Below are positions 42,900 through 52,999 of a stretch of 64,000 nucleotides of DNA, piece after piece; the stretch's first letter is position 1, and every line of letters starts with the position of its first letter. Source of the DNA: Micromonospora echinospora. GTDB lineage: Bacteria > Actinomycetota > Actinomycetes > Mycobacteriales > Micromonosporaceae. Below the pieces are notes generated by a model, which made no database searches, had not been told where the DNA came from, and was given only the letters and a program-made list of their open reading frames with translations. Both the position numbers and the translations under genes were made by a program. The DNA is taken from positions 3,808,001 to 3,872,000 of the forward strand of contig NZ_JACHJC010000001.1 in NCBI RefSeq assembly GCF_014203425.1, given 5' to 3'.

Positions 42900-44955
42900 G
42901 CGCACCCTCGCGCCACCCCGGGACCACGCGGCCGTCCCGGACCGGCGGGAACGCCGGCCCTGGTGGCGGTCCGAGGCGGCGCGGCTGGCGGAGGTGACGG
43001 CACTGGTCGGGCTGGTGGTCACCCAGCCGCTGCTCGACGTGCTCGGTCACAGCCCCGACTTCTTCCTGTTCCACCGCGCCTCCCGCGGCGACGTGCTGCT
43101 CCTGGTCGCCCTGATCGCGCTCGCGCCGACCGCGCTGTTCGCGCTACTGGGCGCGTTTGCGCTGCTCGGCGCGCTCGCGGTGCCCGCCGGACGCCTCGTC
43201 CGCGCCGCCGTGCACACCGTGCTCGTCGGCCTGCTGCTCGCCGCGCTGGCGGTCCAGGTCGGCCGGCACGTCACGCCGCTTCGGGGCGTACCCCTGCTTG
43301 TGGTCGCCGGTGTGGCCGGAGCCGCCGGGGCGGCCGCGCACCGGCGGTGGCGGACGCCCCGGCGGGTGCTGCGGGTGGCCGCCGCCGGGCCGCTGGTGTT
43401 CGTCGGGTTGTTCCTGTTCGCCTCGCCGGCCTCGGCGGTGGTGCTGCCGCGCGGCGAGGGCGGCGCGGCCGGGGTGGCCGGTCCGGGCACGCACCCGCCG
43501 GTGGTCATGATCGTGCTGGACGAGCTGCCGCTGGTGTCGCTGCTCGGGCCGGACGGCCGGATCGACGCCGCCCGCTACCCGAACTTCGCCGCGCTCGCGG
43601 CCGGGTCGACCTGGTACCGCAACGCCACCGGCGTCAGCGGCTGGACGCCCTACGCGCTGCCCGCGATGCTCACCGGGCGCTACCCCGAGCGGGGCGTGGC
43701 GCCGCACTACTCGCAGTACCCGGACAACCTGTTCACCGCGCTCGGCGGCCTGTACCGGATCAAGGCCGAGGAGAGCATCACCCGGCTCTGCCCGCCGAGC
43801 CGCTGCGAGCAGGCCACCACGCCGGAACAAGGGCTCGGGGTGCTGGTCCGGGAGAGCGGAAAGCTGCTGGGCCGGATCGCCGCGCCGGTGGACAGCCGCG
43901 TCGACCCGGAGGACTCCTACCGGGAGCGGACCGCCGCCGAGGCCGGGCTGGACGCCGCCGAGCCGGTGCCGGACGACCCCAAGTTCCGCTGGGACACCCT
44001 CGACGACAACCAGCCGGCCCGGTTCACCTCGTTCCTGGCCGGGCTGCGCCCCGACCCCCGGCCCACGCTGCACTTCCTGCACCTGCTGATGCCGCACTCG
44101 CCGTGGGCGTACCTGCCGTCCGGGGCGCACTACGCCGCGCCCGAGGATCTGCCGAACGACGGCGCCGGCTGGGTCGACCTGGCCCGCGCCCGGCACCTGG
44201 CCCAGCTCGGCTACACCGACCGGCTGATCGGCGAGACGCTGCGCACGCTGCGCGCCACCGGCCTCTACGACCAGGCGCTGGTGGTGGTCACCGCCGACCA
44301 CGGGGTGAGCTTCCGGCGGGACTGGCAGGGGCGGGGGATGGACGCCATCGACCACGCCGCGAACGAGGTGGCCTGGGTGCCGATGTTCGTCAAGAAACCC
44401 GGCCAGCGCGCCGGCCGGGTGGACGACCGCAACTGGGAGCACGTGGACCTGCTGCCCACGATCGCCGACGAGACCCACATGCGGGTGCCCTGGCGGATGG
44501 ACGGCCGGTCGGCCGCAGCGGCCCCGCGCGAGGGGAGCGACAAGCGCTTCTACGACCGCCCCGGCCAGCCGGTGACGATCACCGGCGGGGTGCCCGCCCC
44601 GCTCCCGCCCGTACCCGTCGACCCGCTCGTCGGCACCCGGGTCCCCGACGTGCCGGTGGGCGGGTCCGCCACGGTGGCCGACCGGGGCGCGTTCGACGCC
44701 GTCGACCCGGCGCGCGGCGGCCTGCCCGCGCTGGTCTGGGGGACGGTCCCGGACGACGTGCCCGACGGCGCCCGGCTCGCCGTCGCGGTGAACGGCACGG
44801 TCGGCGCCGTGGTGCCCGTGGTGCCCCCCGACGCCGGTGGCCGGCGGTTCGCGGCGTTCCTCCCCGACGACCGGCTCTTCGCCGCCGGCGCCAACCGGCT
44901 CGACCTCTACCGGGTCGGCGACGACGGGTCGCTGCGGCGGCTCACGCTGTCGTGA
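42892..44955 (+). CDS. Membrane-bound sulfatase/alkaline phosphatase superfamily protein
   Basis: The 687-residue protein starts at GTG. It has membrane helices in the first 190 residues (about 38-58, 63-90, 95-125, 160-190) and an extracytoplasmic sulfatase-like domain: VVMIVLDELPLVSLL, TGVSGWTPYALPAMLTGRYPE, HFLHLLMPHSPWAYLP, ALVVVTADHGVSF and WEHVDLLPTI. The nucleophile position has Thr in SGWTPYALP rather than the Cys/Ser of modified sulfatases, so phospho- or glycerol-phosphotransfer is more likely than sulfate ester hydrolysis. It ends the three-gene envelope operon. Confidence 0.88.
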   Translation: MAERTLAPPRDHAAVPDRRERRPWWRSEAARLAEVTALVGLVVTQPLLDVLGHSPDFFLFHRASRGDVLLLVALIALAPTALFALLGAFALLGALAVPAGRLVRAAVHTVLVGLLLAALAVQVGRHVTPLRGVPLLVVAGVAGAAGAAAHRRWRTPRRVLRVAAAGPLVFVGLFLFASPASAVVLPRGEGGAAGVAGPGTHPPVVMIVLDELPLVSLLGPDGRIDAARYPNFAALAAGSTWYRNATGVSGWTPYALPAMLTGRYPERGVAPHYSQYPDNLFTALGGLYRIKAEESITRLCPPSRCEQATTPEQGLGVLVRESGKLLGRIAAPVDSRVDPEDSYRERTAAEAGLDAAEPVPDDPKFRWDTLDDNQPARFTSFLAGLRPDPRPTLHFLHLLMPHSPWAYLPSGAHYAAPEDLPNDGAGWVDLARARHLAQLGYTDRLIGETLRTLRATGLYDQALVVVTADHGVSFRRDWQGRGMDAIDHAANEVAWVPMFVKKPGQRAGRVDDRNWEHVDLLPTIADETHMRVPWRMDGRSAAAAPREGSDKRFYDRPGQPVTITGGVPAPLPPVPVDPLVGTRVPDVPVGGSATVADRGAFDAVDPARGGLPALVWGTVPDDVPDGARLAVAVNGTVGAVVPVVPPDAGGRRFAAFLPDDRLFAAGANRLDLYRVGDDGSLRRLTLS

Positions 44956-45131
44956 CGGGCCCTCCGCGGGCGCCCATGGTCGCGCTCCCAACCGGTTTCC
45001 GGACCGCCTGGCCGGGAAACAGGTGACGCACACCTCACCCCGAAACCATGACGAGCGGTGTTCTCCGCGCCGTGATTACGGTAGAAGCGAAGGCAATTCA
45101 ACGAAGATCTTGCCGGCGAAGCGAGGAACAG

Positions 45132-46415
<1,284 letters not shown>

Positions 46416-46420
46416 CGTGC

Positions 46421-46473
46421 AAGGAAGGGCCCCTTCTTAACGCCTCCGGTAGAGGAGGGGCCCCCTTTTAACA
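46421..46473. repeat. Inverted repeat family E, copy 1
   Basis: This copy begins six bases after the citrate synthase stop and reads AAGGAAGGGCCCCTTCTTAA, then CGCCTCCGGTAGAGGAGGGG and CCCCCTTTTAACA. An almost identical element occurs in the opposite orientation at 46543-46595. Its internal GGGCCCC and GGGGCCCCC stretches can each fold. I recall similar sequences as a frequent intergenic element in Micromonosporaceae. Confidence 0.75.
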
Positions 46474-46481
46474 CGCGGACG

Positions 46482-46520
46482 ACGAAGGCCGCCGACCCTG
46501 CTCGGGTCGGCGGCCTTCGT
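46482..46520. terminator. Bidirectional terminator between gltA and the glucosyltransferase gene
   Basis: A perfect 17-bp stem, ACGAAGGCCGCCGACCC with GGGTCGGCGGCCTTCGT, and a five-base loop lie between two convergent genes. There is no long T-run, but the stem is exceptional for length and stability. It sits between the two inverted copies of repeat E. Confidence 0.75.
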
Positions 46521-46542
46521 TCGTGCGCACCGGGGCGAGGGC

Positions 46543-46595
46543 GTTAACAAGGGGCCCTTTCTCTACCGGAGGCGTTAATAGGGGGCCCTTCCTTA
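46543..46595. repeat. Inverted repeat family E, copy 2
   Basis: Read on the minus strand this is TAAGGAAGGGCCCCCTATTA, then ACGCCTCCGGTAGAGAAAGG and GCCCCTTGTTAA. It is the inverted partner of copy 1. Its first three bases on the minus strand, TAA, are the stop codon of the glucosyltransferase gene. Confidence 0.75.
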
Positions 46596-47990
46596 CCGCA
46601 GGCCGGCGGCGGTGAGGAGGTTGCCGTGAGGGAGGGCCGGCACGGTGTGGCCGTGGGCCATGCGGTGCTGGGCCCGGGCAGCCGTGAACGCGGGGTCGCC
46701 GGTGATGGCGGCGGCGTACGCGGCGGCGGTGCGGGACGCGATGGCGGCCCAGCCGTACCGCTCGTGCACCATGGCGCGGGCCCGCCGGGCGAGCGCGCGG
46801 GCCCGGTCCCGGTCGGACAGCAGCGCGTGCACCGCCTCGGCGAGCCCGTCCGGGTCGTGCGGGGCGAACGTCATCCCGGTGACGCCCGGCTCGACGATCT
46901 CGGCCAGCCCGCCGGTGCGGGAGACGGCCAGCGGCGCGCCCGCGGCGGCGCCTTCCAGCGCCACCATGCCGAACGGCTCGTAGATGCTCGGCACCGCGAA
47001 GCAGTCCGAGGCGGCCATCACGGCGGGCAGGTCGGTGCCGCCGAGGAAGCCGGGCATGCTGACCGTGGCGCCCAGCCCGAGGCGGTGCACCTCGGCCTCC
47101 AGTTCGGCCCGGTACGGCCCGTCGCCGACGATCACCGCGCGCAGCCCGGGGTGCCGGTCGCGCAGCCGGGGCAGCCCGGCCAGCAGGTGCTGCACGCCCT
47201 TCTCGTACACCAGGCGGCCGGCGAACGTGACCAGCGGGCCGTCGGCGGCGAACCGGGCGCGGGCGGCGGCGACCGCCGACGCGGGCACCCGCCAGCGGTG
47301 CGGCTCGACGCCGTTGGGCACCACGTCGACCCGGGCGGCGTCGACGCCGAACAGCGCGCCCACCTCGTCGCGCATGTAGCCGGAGCAGACGATCACCCGG
47401 CCGGACTCGCCGGCCAGCCAGTGCTCGACGCCGTGGATGGTGCGGTTCATCTCCTCGGGTAGCCAGCCCTGGTGCCGGCCGGCCTCGGTGGCGTGGATGG
47501 TGGTCACCAGCGGCACGTCGAGGTGCTCGCGCAGCGTCATCGCGGTGTGCGCGACGAGCCAGTCGTGGGCGTGGATGACGTCGTAGGCGCCGGAGGAGGC
47601 GGCGCGCAGCGCGGCCCGGGTCAGCGTGTGGTTGAACGCCATGGTCCAGGCCAGCAGCGAGCCGGTGGCCAGTGGGAACGTGACCGGGTCCTCGGCGGCG
47701 CGGACGATCCGCACCCCGTCGGCGTACTCCTCCAACGGCGCGCCTTCGGCGTGGCGGGTGACGACTGTGACCTCGTGCCCGGCGGCGGCCAGCGCGACGG
47801 ACAGCGCGTGGACGTGGCGGCCGAGGCCGCCGACGAGCACCGGCGGGTACTCCCACGACAGCATCAGGATGCGCCGGGTCCGGGGCGCGGCACCCGCCTG
47901 CGGCGGCGGAGTCGGCCGGGAGGTGAGAGTGGGCCGGTGGAGCCGGTCCGTCGCGGTGGCGGGCTGGGCGCCGACCCGCAGAGTGGTCAC
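46593..47990 (-). CDS. GT4 glucosyltransferase, Rv3032-like (glycogen or methylglucose polysaccharide)
   Basis: The 465-residue GT-B enzyme has ILMLSWEYPPVLVGGLGRHVHALS at the start of its first Rossmann domain, DVIHAHDWLVAHTAMTL, then VTFAGRLVYEKGVQHLLAGLP and SIYEPFGMVALEGAAAGAPLAVSRTGGLAEIVEPG with the retaining-GT4 E-x7-E motif. The N-terminal motif is closer, from memory, to mycobacterial Rv3032 than to the Rv1212c-type GlgA. It would use a nucleotide glucose to extend alpha-1,4 glucan. GGAGA precedes the GTG. Its stop codon lies within repeat E. Confidence 0.85.
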   Translation of the reverse strand: MTTLRVGAQPATATDRLHRPTLTSRPTPPPQAGAAPRTRRILMLSWEYPPVLVGGLGRHVHALSVALAAAGHEVTVVTRHAEGAPLEEYADGVRIVRAAEDPVTFPLATGSLLAWTMAFNHTLTRAALRAASSGAYDVIHAHDWLVAHTAMTLREHLDVPLVTTIHATEAGRHQGWLPEEMNRTIHGVEHWLAGESGRVIVCSGYMRDEVGALFGVDAARVDVVPNGVEPHRWRVPASAVAAARARFAADGPLVTFAGRLVYEKGVQHLLAGLPRLRDRHPGLRAVIVGDGPYRAELEAEVHRLGLGATVSMPGFLGGTDLPAVMAASDCFAVPSIYEPFGMVALEGAAAGAPLAVSRTGGLAEIVEPGVTGMTFAPHDPDGLAEAVHALLSDRDRARALARRARAMVHERYGWAAIASRTAAAYAAAITGDPAFTAARAQHRMAHGHTVPALPHGNLLTAAGLR

Positions 47991-48047
47991 GTCGATCTCC
48001 GTCCATGCATGGTGAGGCACGCCGGCATCGGTGGCGGCGACGAGCGG

Positions 48048-48173
48048 TCAGGAGCGACCGGACGGCCGGCCGGGCGTCGGCACCAGATCGCCGACGACCG
48101 CCTCGGCCGGGTACCGATCGCGGGCCACCGGGAGGGCGATGACGTCGATCGGGAACCGGAACCGTCCAGTCAC
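48048..48173 (-). CDS. Possible small protein (41 aa)
   Basis: A short GTG-started frame encodes VTGRFRFPIDVIALPVARDR and about 20 more residues (including YPAEAVVGDLVPTPG) and keeps strong third-position GC bias (about 37 of 41 codons). The ribosome site is weak (GGCGGG close to the GTG). It lies between the RiPP operon end and the glucosyltransferase promoter region. It could be a real small gene or a gene remnant. Confidence 0.35.
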   Translation of the reverse strand: MTGRFRFPIDVIALPVARDRYPAEAVVGDLVPTPGRPSGRS

Positions 48174-48258
48174 CCCGCCAACCTACTGCGCCGGGATCGA
48201 CTCGCGCGCGGTGAGCGATCCTCGTCACTGTCCGGCGAAGTCCGTGCACATAAGACGG

Positions 48259-50226
48259 TCACGGGAACGGGTGTGGATGCGGGTTGATCTCCTCCGGGGT
48301 GAGCGGGTCGGCCCGGTATCCGAGCCGGACGGGCAGGTCGCGTAGCCGGGGCAGGTCGACGCGCCGGTTGCGGTGGCCGAACGCCATCGGCAGCAGGCCC
48401 GGGATCAGCACCTTGACGCTGGTCAGGTCGACGGCCTCCTGCTCGCGGGCGGTCTGGTCGACGACCACCACGTCCAAGCCCTCGTCGAGGTAGCGTCCGA
48501 CCACGTGCCGGAGATCGTCGAGCAGGTCGGTGGCCGGGCGGTAGCGTGCCGCCGGTGGGAACGCGTCCGCCATGGACAGGATCTCGTCGCGCTCGTACAG
48601 GAACGCGAACCGTGGCCAGCTGTCCGGGCTGGCCGCCGCCAGCAGGTGGTCCTCCATCGTCCGGATCAGGTCGGGATCGGCGACCAGGCCGGCGGCCGTG
48701 GTGTCCTCGGCGACCATCTCCCGGGTGGCCTCGGCGACGCTGGCGAGCTCCACCAGCGCGGACCAGAGGGCGCGCTCCGGGTCCAGGTGCGCCCCCGCTC
48801 CACAGAACGCCCGTGGACGTCCCGGCCGCACCTCGTCGTCGACGAGCATCAGCCAGACCGCCGGGACGCCCTCCGGCATCGTGATGTCGAAGACGTCCAG
48901 GCGGCTGCCGGTGGTCCGCTCCAGCCAGTTGACGAGCACGCGGGTCATCGGATCGGCGGAGGTCATCGGGTCGACGCGCGGCACGGGTAGCCGGGCGTAC
49001 CAGGTGGACAGGAAGGCGTCCCGTTCGGCGACCTCGAAGATGCCGTGCAGGATCGCTTCCTCGAGGTTGGCGCCCAGCGCGCAGCCGTTCGAGCACTCCG
49101 AGCCGAAGCCCGTGCCGTGCGAGCCGTAGTAGGCGAAGGTCTCCGGCACCAGCACCGGGCCGTCGCGCCGGAACGAGTAGGCGTACACCCATTCGACAGG
49201 CCGGTCCGGGTCGTACGCCACCGTGTAGTCGTCCGGCGGCGCGGGCGGCAGCCCGAACTCCGTCGGCTCGATGGCCCGCTGCGGTCCGAGCTCGCGGAAC
49301 GAGGCGCGGGTGACGGTACGGCGGGCGCGTGGAACGTTGCCGCCGAGCCGTTCCAACGCCTCGGCGACGGCGACGGCGACGCTCGCCGGGTAGGTGAAGG
49401 TCCGGCCGTAGCCGGCCAGTTCGCCGCAGCACAACGGGCCGCCGATGGCCCCGGCGAGGACCATCGGGTGGTTGTGGTGGACGGTGATCGACGACAGCAG
49501 CCCCGTCTCCTCGTCGTGCAGCGCCGCCAGCAGGGCGAGGTGCTCGTCGGGAAGGCTGCGGGCACGGTAGTCGTCGGGCGCCCGTTTCGGCCGTGACGTC
49601 AGCGCGAAGGTGCCGGCGGCGGGGCTGTCGTCAGGCAACGGGCCGCACACCGGGCAGCCGGGCTCGGGAACGAACCGGTGCCGTCTGACCGCCAGCGACG
49701 CCGTGGCGACCTCCAGCACCGCTTCCGCGCACCGGCCGTCGTCGCCCCGGGCGACCCGGCGCAGCTCGTCGGCCACGAGCGCGGCGACCGTGGCGCGCAC
49801 CGGTGGGCCGAGGACGGGTCGGGCGGGCCGCACGCCGCCGTCGTAGATTCCCTGCCACAGCGCGGACCGGTGCGGTGTCCCGGTGGTCCGCGCCCGGCGT
49901 TCACGCACCTGGACGCAGCGGTGACAGCCCGGCCGTCCGGGCGTGACGAAGGGGCCGATCCGTACGCCGCGCGGCGTGGTGTACACCGGCAGGAAGGCCC
50001 GGCCGGCGTCCGCCGCCGCCCGGGCGGCAGCCTCGACGCCGCCGGCAACCTCGACGTCCCCGGCCGGCTCGTCGACGACGAAGACGTCGACGTCGGTGAC
50101 CGGGGCGGTGCGCAGGGCCTGTTCCACCGCCCGGCGCAGGGCGCCGGCGCCGAGGATCCGCAGGCCGTGGCGCGGCACCACGTCGGACGGAGCCGGTGCG
50201 GCCGGCATGGTGGTGACCTCGGTCAT
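48259..50226 (-). CDS. Fused cyclodehydratase: E1-like/partner domain plus YcaO
   Basis: The 655-residue protein forms azolines from Cys/Ser/Thr in the precursor, using ATP. Residues 1-200 are an E1-like partner domain with two zinc-binding pairs, CHRC at 101-104 and CPVC at 191-194. From about residue 225 the YcaO domain has EEAILHGIFEVAERDAF (ExxER ATP motif, E398-R402) and ends in NPHPHPFP, the alternating Pro tail that completes the active site of azoline-forming YcaO enzymes. The ATG overlaps the stop of the upstream gene (ATGA), so production is coupled to the leader-binding protein. It lacks its own RRE-like N-terminus; that job is probably done by the partner. Confidence 0.92.
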   Translation of the reverse strand: MTEVTTMPAAPAPSDVVPRHGLRILGAGALRRAVEQALRTAPVTDVDVFVVDEPAGDVEVAGGVEAAARAAADAGRAFLPVYTTPRGVRIGPFVTPGRPGCHRCVQVRERRARTTGTPHRSALWQGIYDGGVRPARPVLGPPVRATVAALVADELRRVARGDDGRCAEAVLEVATASLAVRRHRFVPEPGCPVCGPLPDDSPAAGTFALTSRPKRAPDDYRARSLPDEHLALLAALHDEETGLLSSITVHHNHPMVLAGAIGGPLCCGELAGYGRTFTYPASVAVAVAEALERLGGNVPRARRTVTRASFRELGPQRAIEPTEFGLPPAPPDDYTVAYDPDRPVEWVYAYSFRRDGPVLVPETFAYYGSHGTGFGSECSNGCALGANLEEAILHGIFEVAERDAFLSTWYARLPVPRVDPMTSADPMTRVLVNWLERTTGSRLDVFDITMPEGVPAVWLMLVDDEVRPGRPRAFCGAGAHLDPERALWSALVELASVAEATREMVAEDTTAAGLVADPDLIRTMEDHLLAAASPDSWPRFAFLYERDEILSMADAFPPAARYRPATDLLDDLRHVVGRYLDEGLDVVVVDQTAREQEAVDLTSVKVLIPGLLPMAFGHRNRRVDLPRLRDLPVRLGYRADPLTPEEINPHPHPFP

Positions 50227-52121
50227 GCGCTGCTCCCCGCTCGTGCCGACAACGTCGCCGCGATCATGAACGGCATCACCCGCTGCGCCCCGGGCAGCGA
50301 GTCGGCGGGCCGCACCAGCAGCGACTGCCCGTCCCGTGCCAGCTCGCGCAGCAGCGGCGGCAGCAGCGTGTCCCAGTCGCCGCTGCCGACGTCCGGCCCG
50401 ATCTCCGCGCCGTCCGGGCAGCGGCCGGTCAGGACGGCGACCGCCGCCTGCATTGCGTTCTCCAGGGCGATGTCCGTGTCGGTGGCGCAACTGTGGGCGA
50501 GCCACCTGTCGCCGGCGGCGACGAAGACGGTCGGGGTGCTCGATCCGTCGCGCCACGCCCGCGGCTCGTGGCCGACGAGGGCCAGCTCCTGCGCCATGAC
50601 GCGGGTCGATTGGGGCCACCGGGCCGGGTCGAGCCAGCCGCCGGGGGCACCGTCGGCCGTGGTGGTGTCCGGTGGGGTCGCGGCCGCGCGACGCAGCTTC
50701 AGGATCGCCCGGCCACGCGCCTCGGCCCAGGTGTGGCCGCCCGCGATCACCACGACGTCCGGCTGCGCGTCGACGACCGCGTCGCGCCCGGTGTCCCACC
50801 ACAGCGGGACGGTGTCGCTGGCGCGGGCCCGTGCGGCGAGCGTCTCCAGCGCCGCCGTGGCCGCGCGCAGCAGGGCCTGCTCACGGCTGCCGCCGACGGC
50901 GGTGAGCACCAGTGGGGCGCCACCGGCCAGGTCCACGACTGTCGCCTCGACGCAGCTGACCGAGATCTGCGAGTGGGTGCCGGTGTCGATGGCCAGCAGC
51001 GGACCCAGCCGCGCGTCGACCAGGAACGGCATCCGGTTGACGAACTCCTCGACGTCCACCGGCGTTCGGTCGGCCATGGCGTCGACGTGTGCGGCGAGAT
51101 CGGCGTACGCGGGCGCTGGCCGGCAGGAGCGGCAGCGGGGGTGGACGTCGAGCAGATGCTCGCTGGTCACAGCGGTTTCGAGGTCTACGCGGGTCATCCG
51201 GTTCGTGGCCGCGGTCTCCGCTCCCATGCGGTGGCGCAGGTACGCGAAGCCGAGCGCCGCGCCGATCAGGCCGCAGACCGGCGCCGACAACCATTCGGAC
51301 GCCTCGTCGGAGTCGCCCAGGGGGAGCCGGGCACCCTGCCGGCTGAGCAGGCCGCATTCCCAGCAGCCGCCGGTGACGCCGCCGCCGGTCGGGCCGATCC
51401 ACGCCTCCTCGCCGCTGGGCACCGCGTGCAGGACGGGCATCCCGATCGCGCGGGCCGCCCGGTTCAGCCGCGTCGCCCGCGCGGCCATCGGCCGGGTGGC
51501 GCAGTGCAGCACCGCGTCGTACCCCGCCAGCAGGCCGGCGAGCCCCTCGTCGGTGTCGAGGGCGGCGGCCGCGTCCAGCAGCGTCAGTTCGGTCGTCGGG
51601 TCCTCGGCCCGACGCAGCTCGACGATCCGCCGGAAGCCGTCGCGCTCGGTGCCGGCCTCGGCGGTCTCGACCAGCGAGGCCGCGCGCAGCCCGAGTTCGA
51701 ACAGCGTCTGGACGAGCGCGCGCATGCCGGCGCCGGCGCCGACGAGCAGCACCCGTCCGTTGCGGAACGACTCGAAGCGGCTCAACGGCGCGTCGGTGAC
51801 GTGCTCGGCGAACGCGATCGAATCCCGGTAGCAGGCGAGTTCCCAGTCCCGCAACGAGTGTGGCGGCTCGCTGTCGAGGTCGCGGGCGATGCCACGCTGC
51901 ACCAGCATCCGGACCAGGTCGGTGACGAGCTGCCGCTGCGCCGGGGGCAGACCGGCGGTGAGCGCCTGCACCGTGTGGTTGCCGTCCAGGTGCGGGGCGA
52001 GCCGCTGCACGAGGCCGTACGCCGAGGCGCCCGCCAGGTGGGTACTGGCGAGCCCTGTCTCCAGGTACACGCCGTCGTCGACCGGTACGTACATCAGGTC
52101 GTCGCGGAGCTTGACCCTCAC
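50223..52121 (-). CDS. Ocin-ThiF-like leader-binding protein (F-protein type)
   Basis: The 632-residue protein starts with a winged-helix-like region (about 1-82: DDGVYLETG, LDGNHTVQALTAGLPPAQRQLVTDLVRMLVQRGI), which fits a RiPP recognition element. Then come an E1/ThiF Rossmann motif (GRVLLVGAGAGMRAL, 122-136), a zinc tetrad C253/C256/C330/C333 (CWEC, CRSC), and a long C-terminal domain. Such F proteins bind the leader peptide and present the core to the cyclodehydratase. Start is GTG overlapping the stop of the dioxygenase gene (GTGA). Confidence 0.85.
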   Translation of the reverse strand: MRVKLRDDLMYVPVDDGVYLETGLASTHLAGASAYGLVQRLAPHLDGNHTVQALTAGLPPAQRQLVTDLVRMLVQRGIARDLDSEPPHSLRDWELACYRDSIAFAEHVTDAPLSRFESFRNGRVLLVGAGAGMRALVQTLFELGLRAASLVETAEAGTERDGFRRIVELRRAEDPTTELTLLDAAAALDTDEGLAGLLAGYDAVLHCATRPMAARATRLNRAARAIGMPVLHAVPSGEEAWIGPTGGGVTGGCWECGLLSRQGARLPLGDSDEASEWLSAPVCGLIGAALGFAYLRHRMGAETAATNRMTRVDLETAVTSEHLLDVHPRCRSCRPAPAYADLAAHVDAMADRTPVDVEEFVNRMPFLVDARLGPLLAIDTGTHSQISVSCVEATVVDLAGGAPLVLTAVGGSREQALLRAATAALETLAARARASDTVPLWWDTGRDAVVDAQPDVVVIAGGHTWAEARGRAILKLRRAAATPPDTTTADGAPGGWLDPARWPQSTRVMAQELALVGHEPRAWRDGSSTPTVFVAAGDRWLAHSCATDTDIALENAMQAAVAVLTGRCPDGAEIGPDVGSGDWDTLLPPLLRELARDGQSLLVRPADSLPGAQRVMPFMIAATLSARAGSSA

Positions 52122-52999
52122 GCGGCCACCTCCTTCCGCAGATGTCCCATCCGCACCGCGACAGTGCGCCCGGGATCGGTGAACGCCTGCCGGCCGTGCA
52201 GGTACCGGGAGTTGTCCACGACCAGCACGTCACCGGACTGCCACGGCACCGCCACCGTCAGCCGCGCGGCGATGTCCGCGGCCGTGGCCACGAGCTCGTC
52301 GGGCACCGGGGCACCGGTGGCGGACCGCACCCTCAGCCGCCGGTCGTGGTATTCGCCGGGCTGTGGACGGCTGATGAACAGCGAGTTGCAGAACGCCGGC
52401 ACCCCGCCGAAGAGGGTCGGTGGTGTGCACCGGGTGCCGAAGCCGACTGTCATCGCCTCCTCGTCGACGTCGATGTGGATCGACTCCCAGGGCCGCAGGT
52501 ACGGCTCCCACTGCCGCAGCATCCGCTCCGCCGTCGCCGGGTCGGTCGTACCGCACATCCGCTGCCACACCGGCGTCGGCAGCACGCTCTCCCAGCGCAG
52601 CGCCAGCTCTTCGCAGGCGGCCCGGACCGCGGCGGGCAGGGCGTCCAGCAGCGCGAGACCGTCGCACAACGTCGTGGCCCCGCCGTCGGCGGCGGGCCGC
52701 TCGCATCGGAACATCAGCAGGTCCGGGGCGCCCGGCGCGTACGACGCCTCCCGGTGCAGCGGCATGCCCTGCGTGCCCCGGGTGACGGTGGTCGTCGTCG
52801 GGTCGCCGTCGATCACGTCCCGCTCGTCGTGGAACCCGCCCTGGTACGGCGACGCGGTCATCAGCGCGTCGCCGAGCGCGACGTAGGCGTCGTGCCGCCA
52901 CCCGCCGCGCAGCAGCACCGCGCCGTGCTCGGCGACCGCCGCGAGCACCGTGTCCGGCGCCGGGGCGCCGGCAAGCGCCGGAACGTCCTGTTCAGCCAT
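52118..52999 (-). CDS. TauD/TfdA-like Fe(II)/2-oxoglutarate dioxygenase
   Basis: The 293-residue protein has the TauD-like double-stranded beta helix with HREASY giving His82 and Glu84, and DNSRYLHGRQAF giving His268, then RTVAVRMGHL for 2-oxoglutarate binding Arg. The iron motif is HxE rather than the usual HxD of TauD, as also seen in amino-acid oxygenases such as AsnO and VioC. It likely hydroxylates a residue of the peptide. It overlaps the SagB gene stop by eight bases and is placed between leader-binding and oxidation enzymes. Confidence 0.85.
   Translation of the reverse strand: MAEQDVPALAGAPAPDTVLAAVAEHGAVLLRGGWRHDAYVALGDALMTASPYQGGFHDERDVIDGDPTTTTVTRGTQGMPLHREASYAPGAPDLLMFRCERPAADGGATTLCDGLALLDALPAAVRAACEELALRWESVLPTPVWQRMCGTTDPATAERMLRQWEPYLRPWESIHIDVDEEAMTVGFGTRCTPPTLFGGVPAFCNSLFISRPQPGEYHDRRLRVRSATGAPVPDELVATAADIAARLTVAVPWQSGDVLVVDNSRYLHGRQAFTDPGRTVAVRMGHLRKEVAA

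Noticed and set aside
46468..48249. Long open frames antisense to the glucosyltransferase and many other genes
   Set aside because: Low stop density in high-GC DNA opens such frames; their proteins are Arg/Ala/Gly/Pro-rich without domain patterns.
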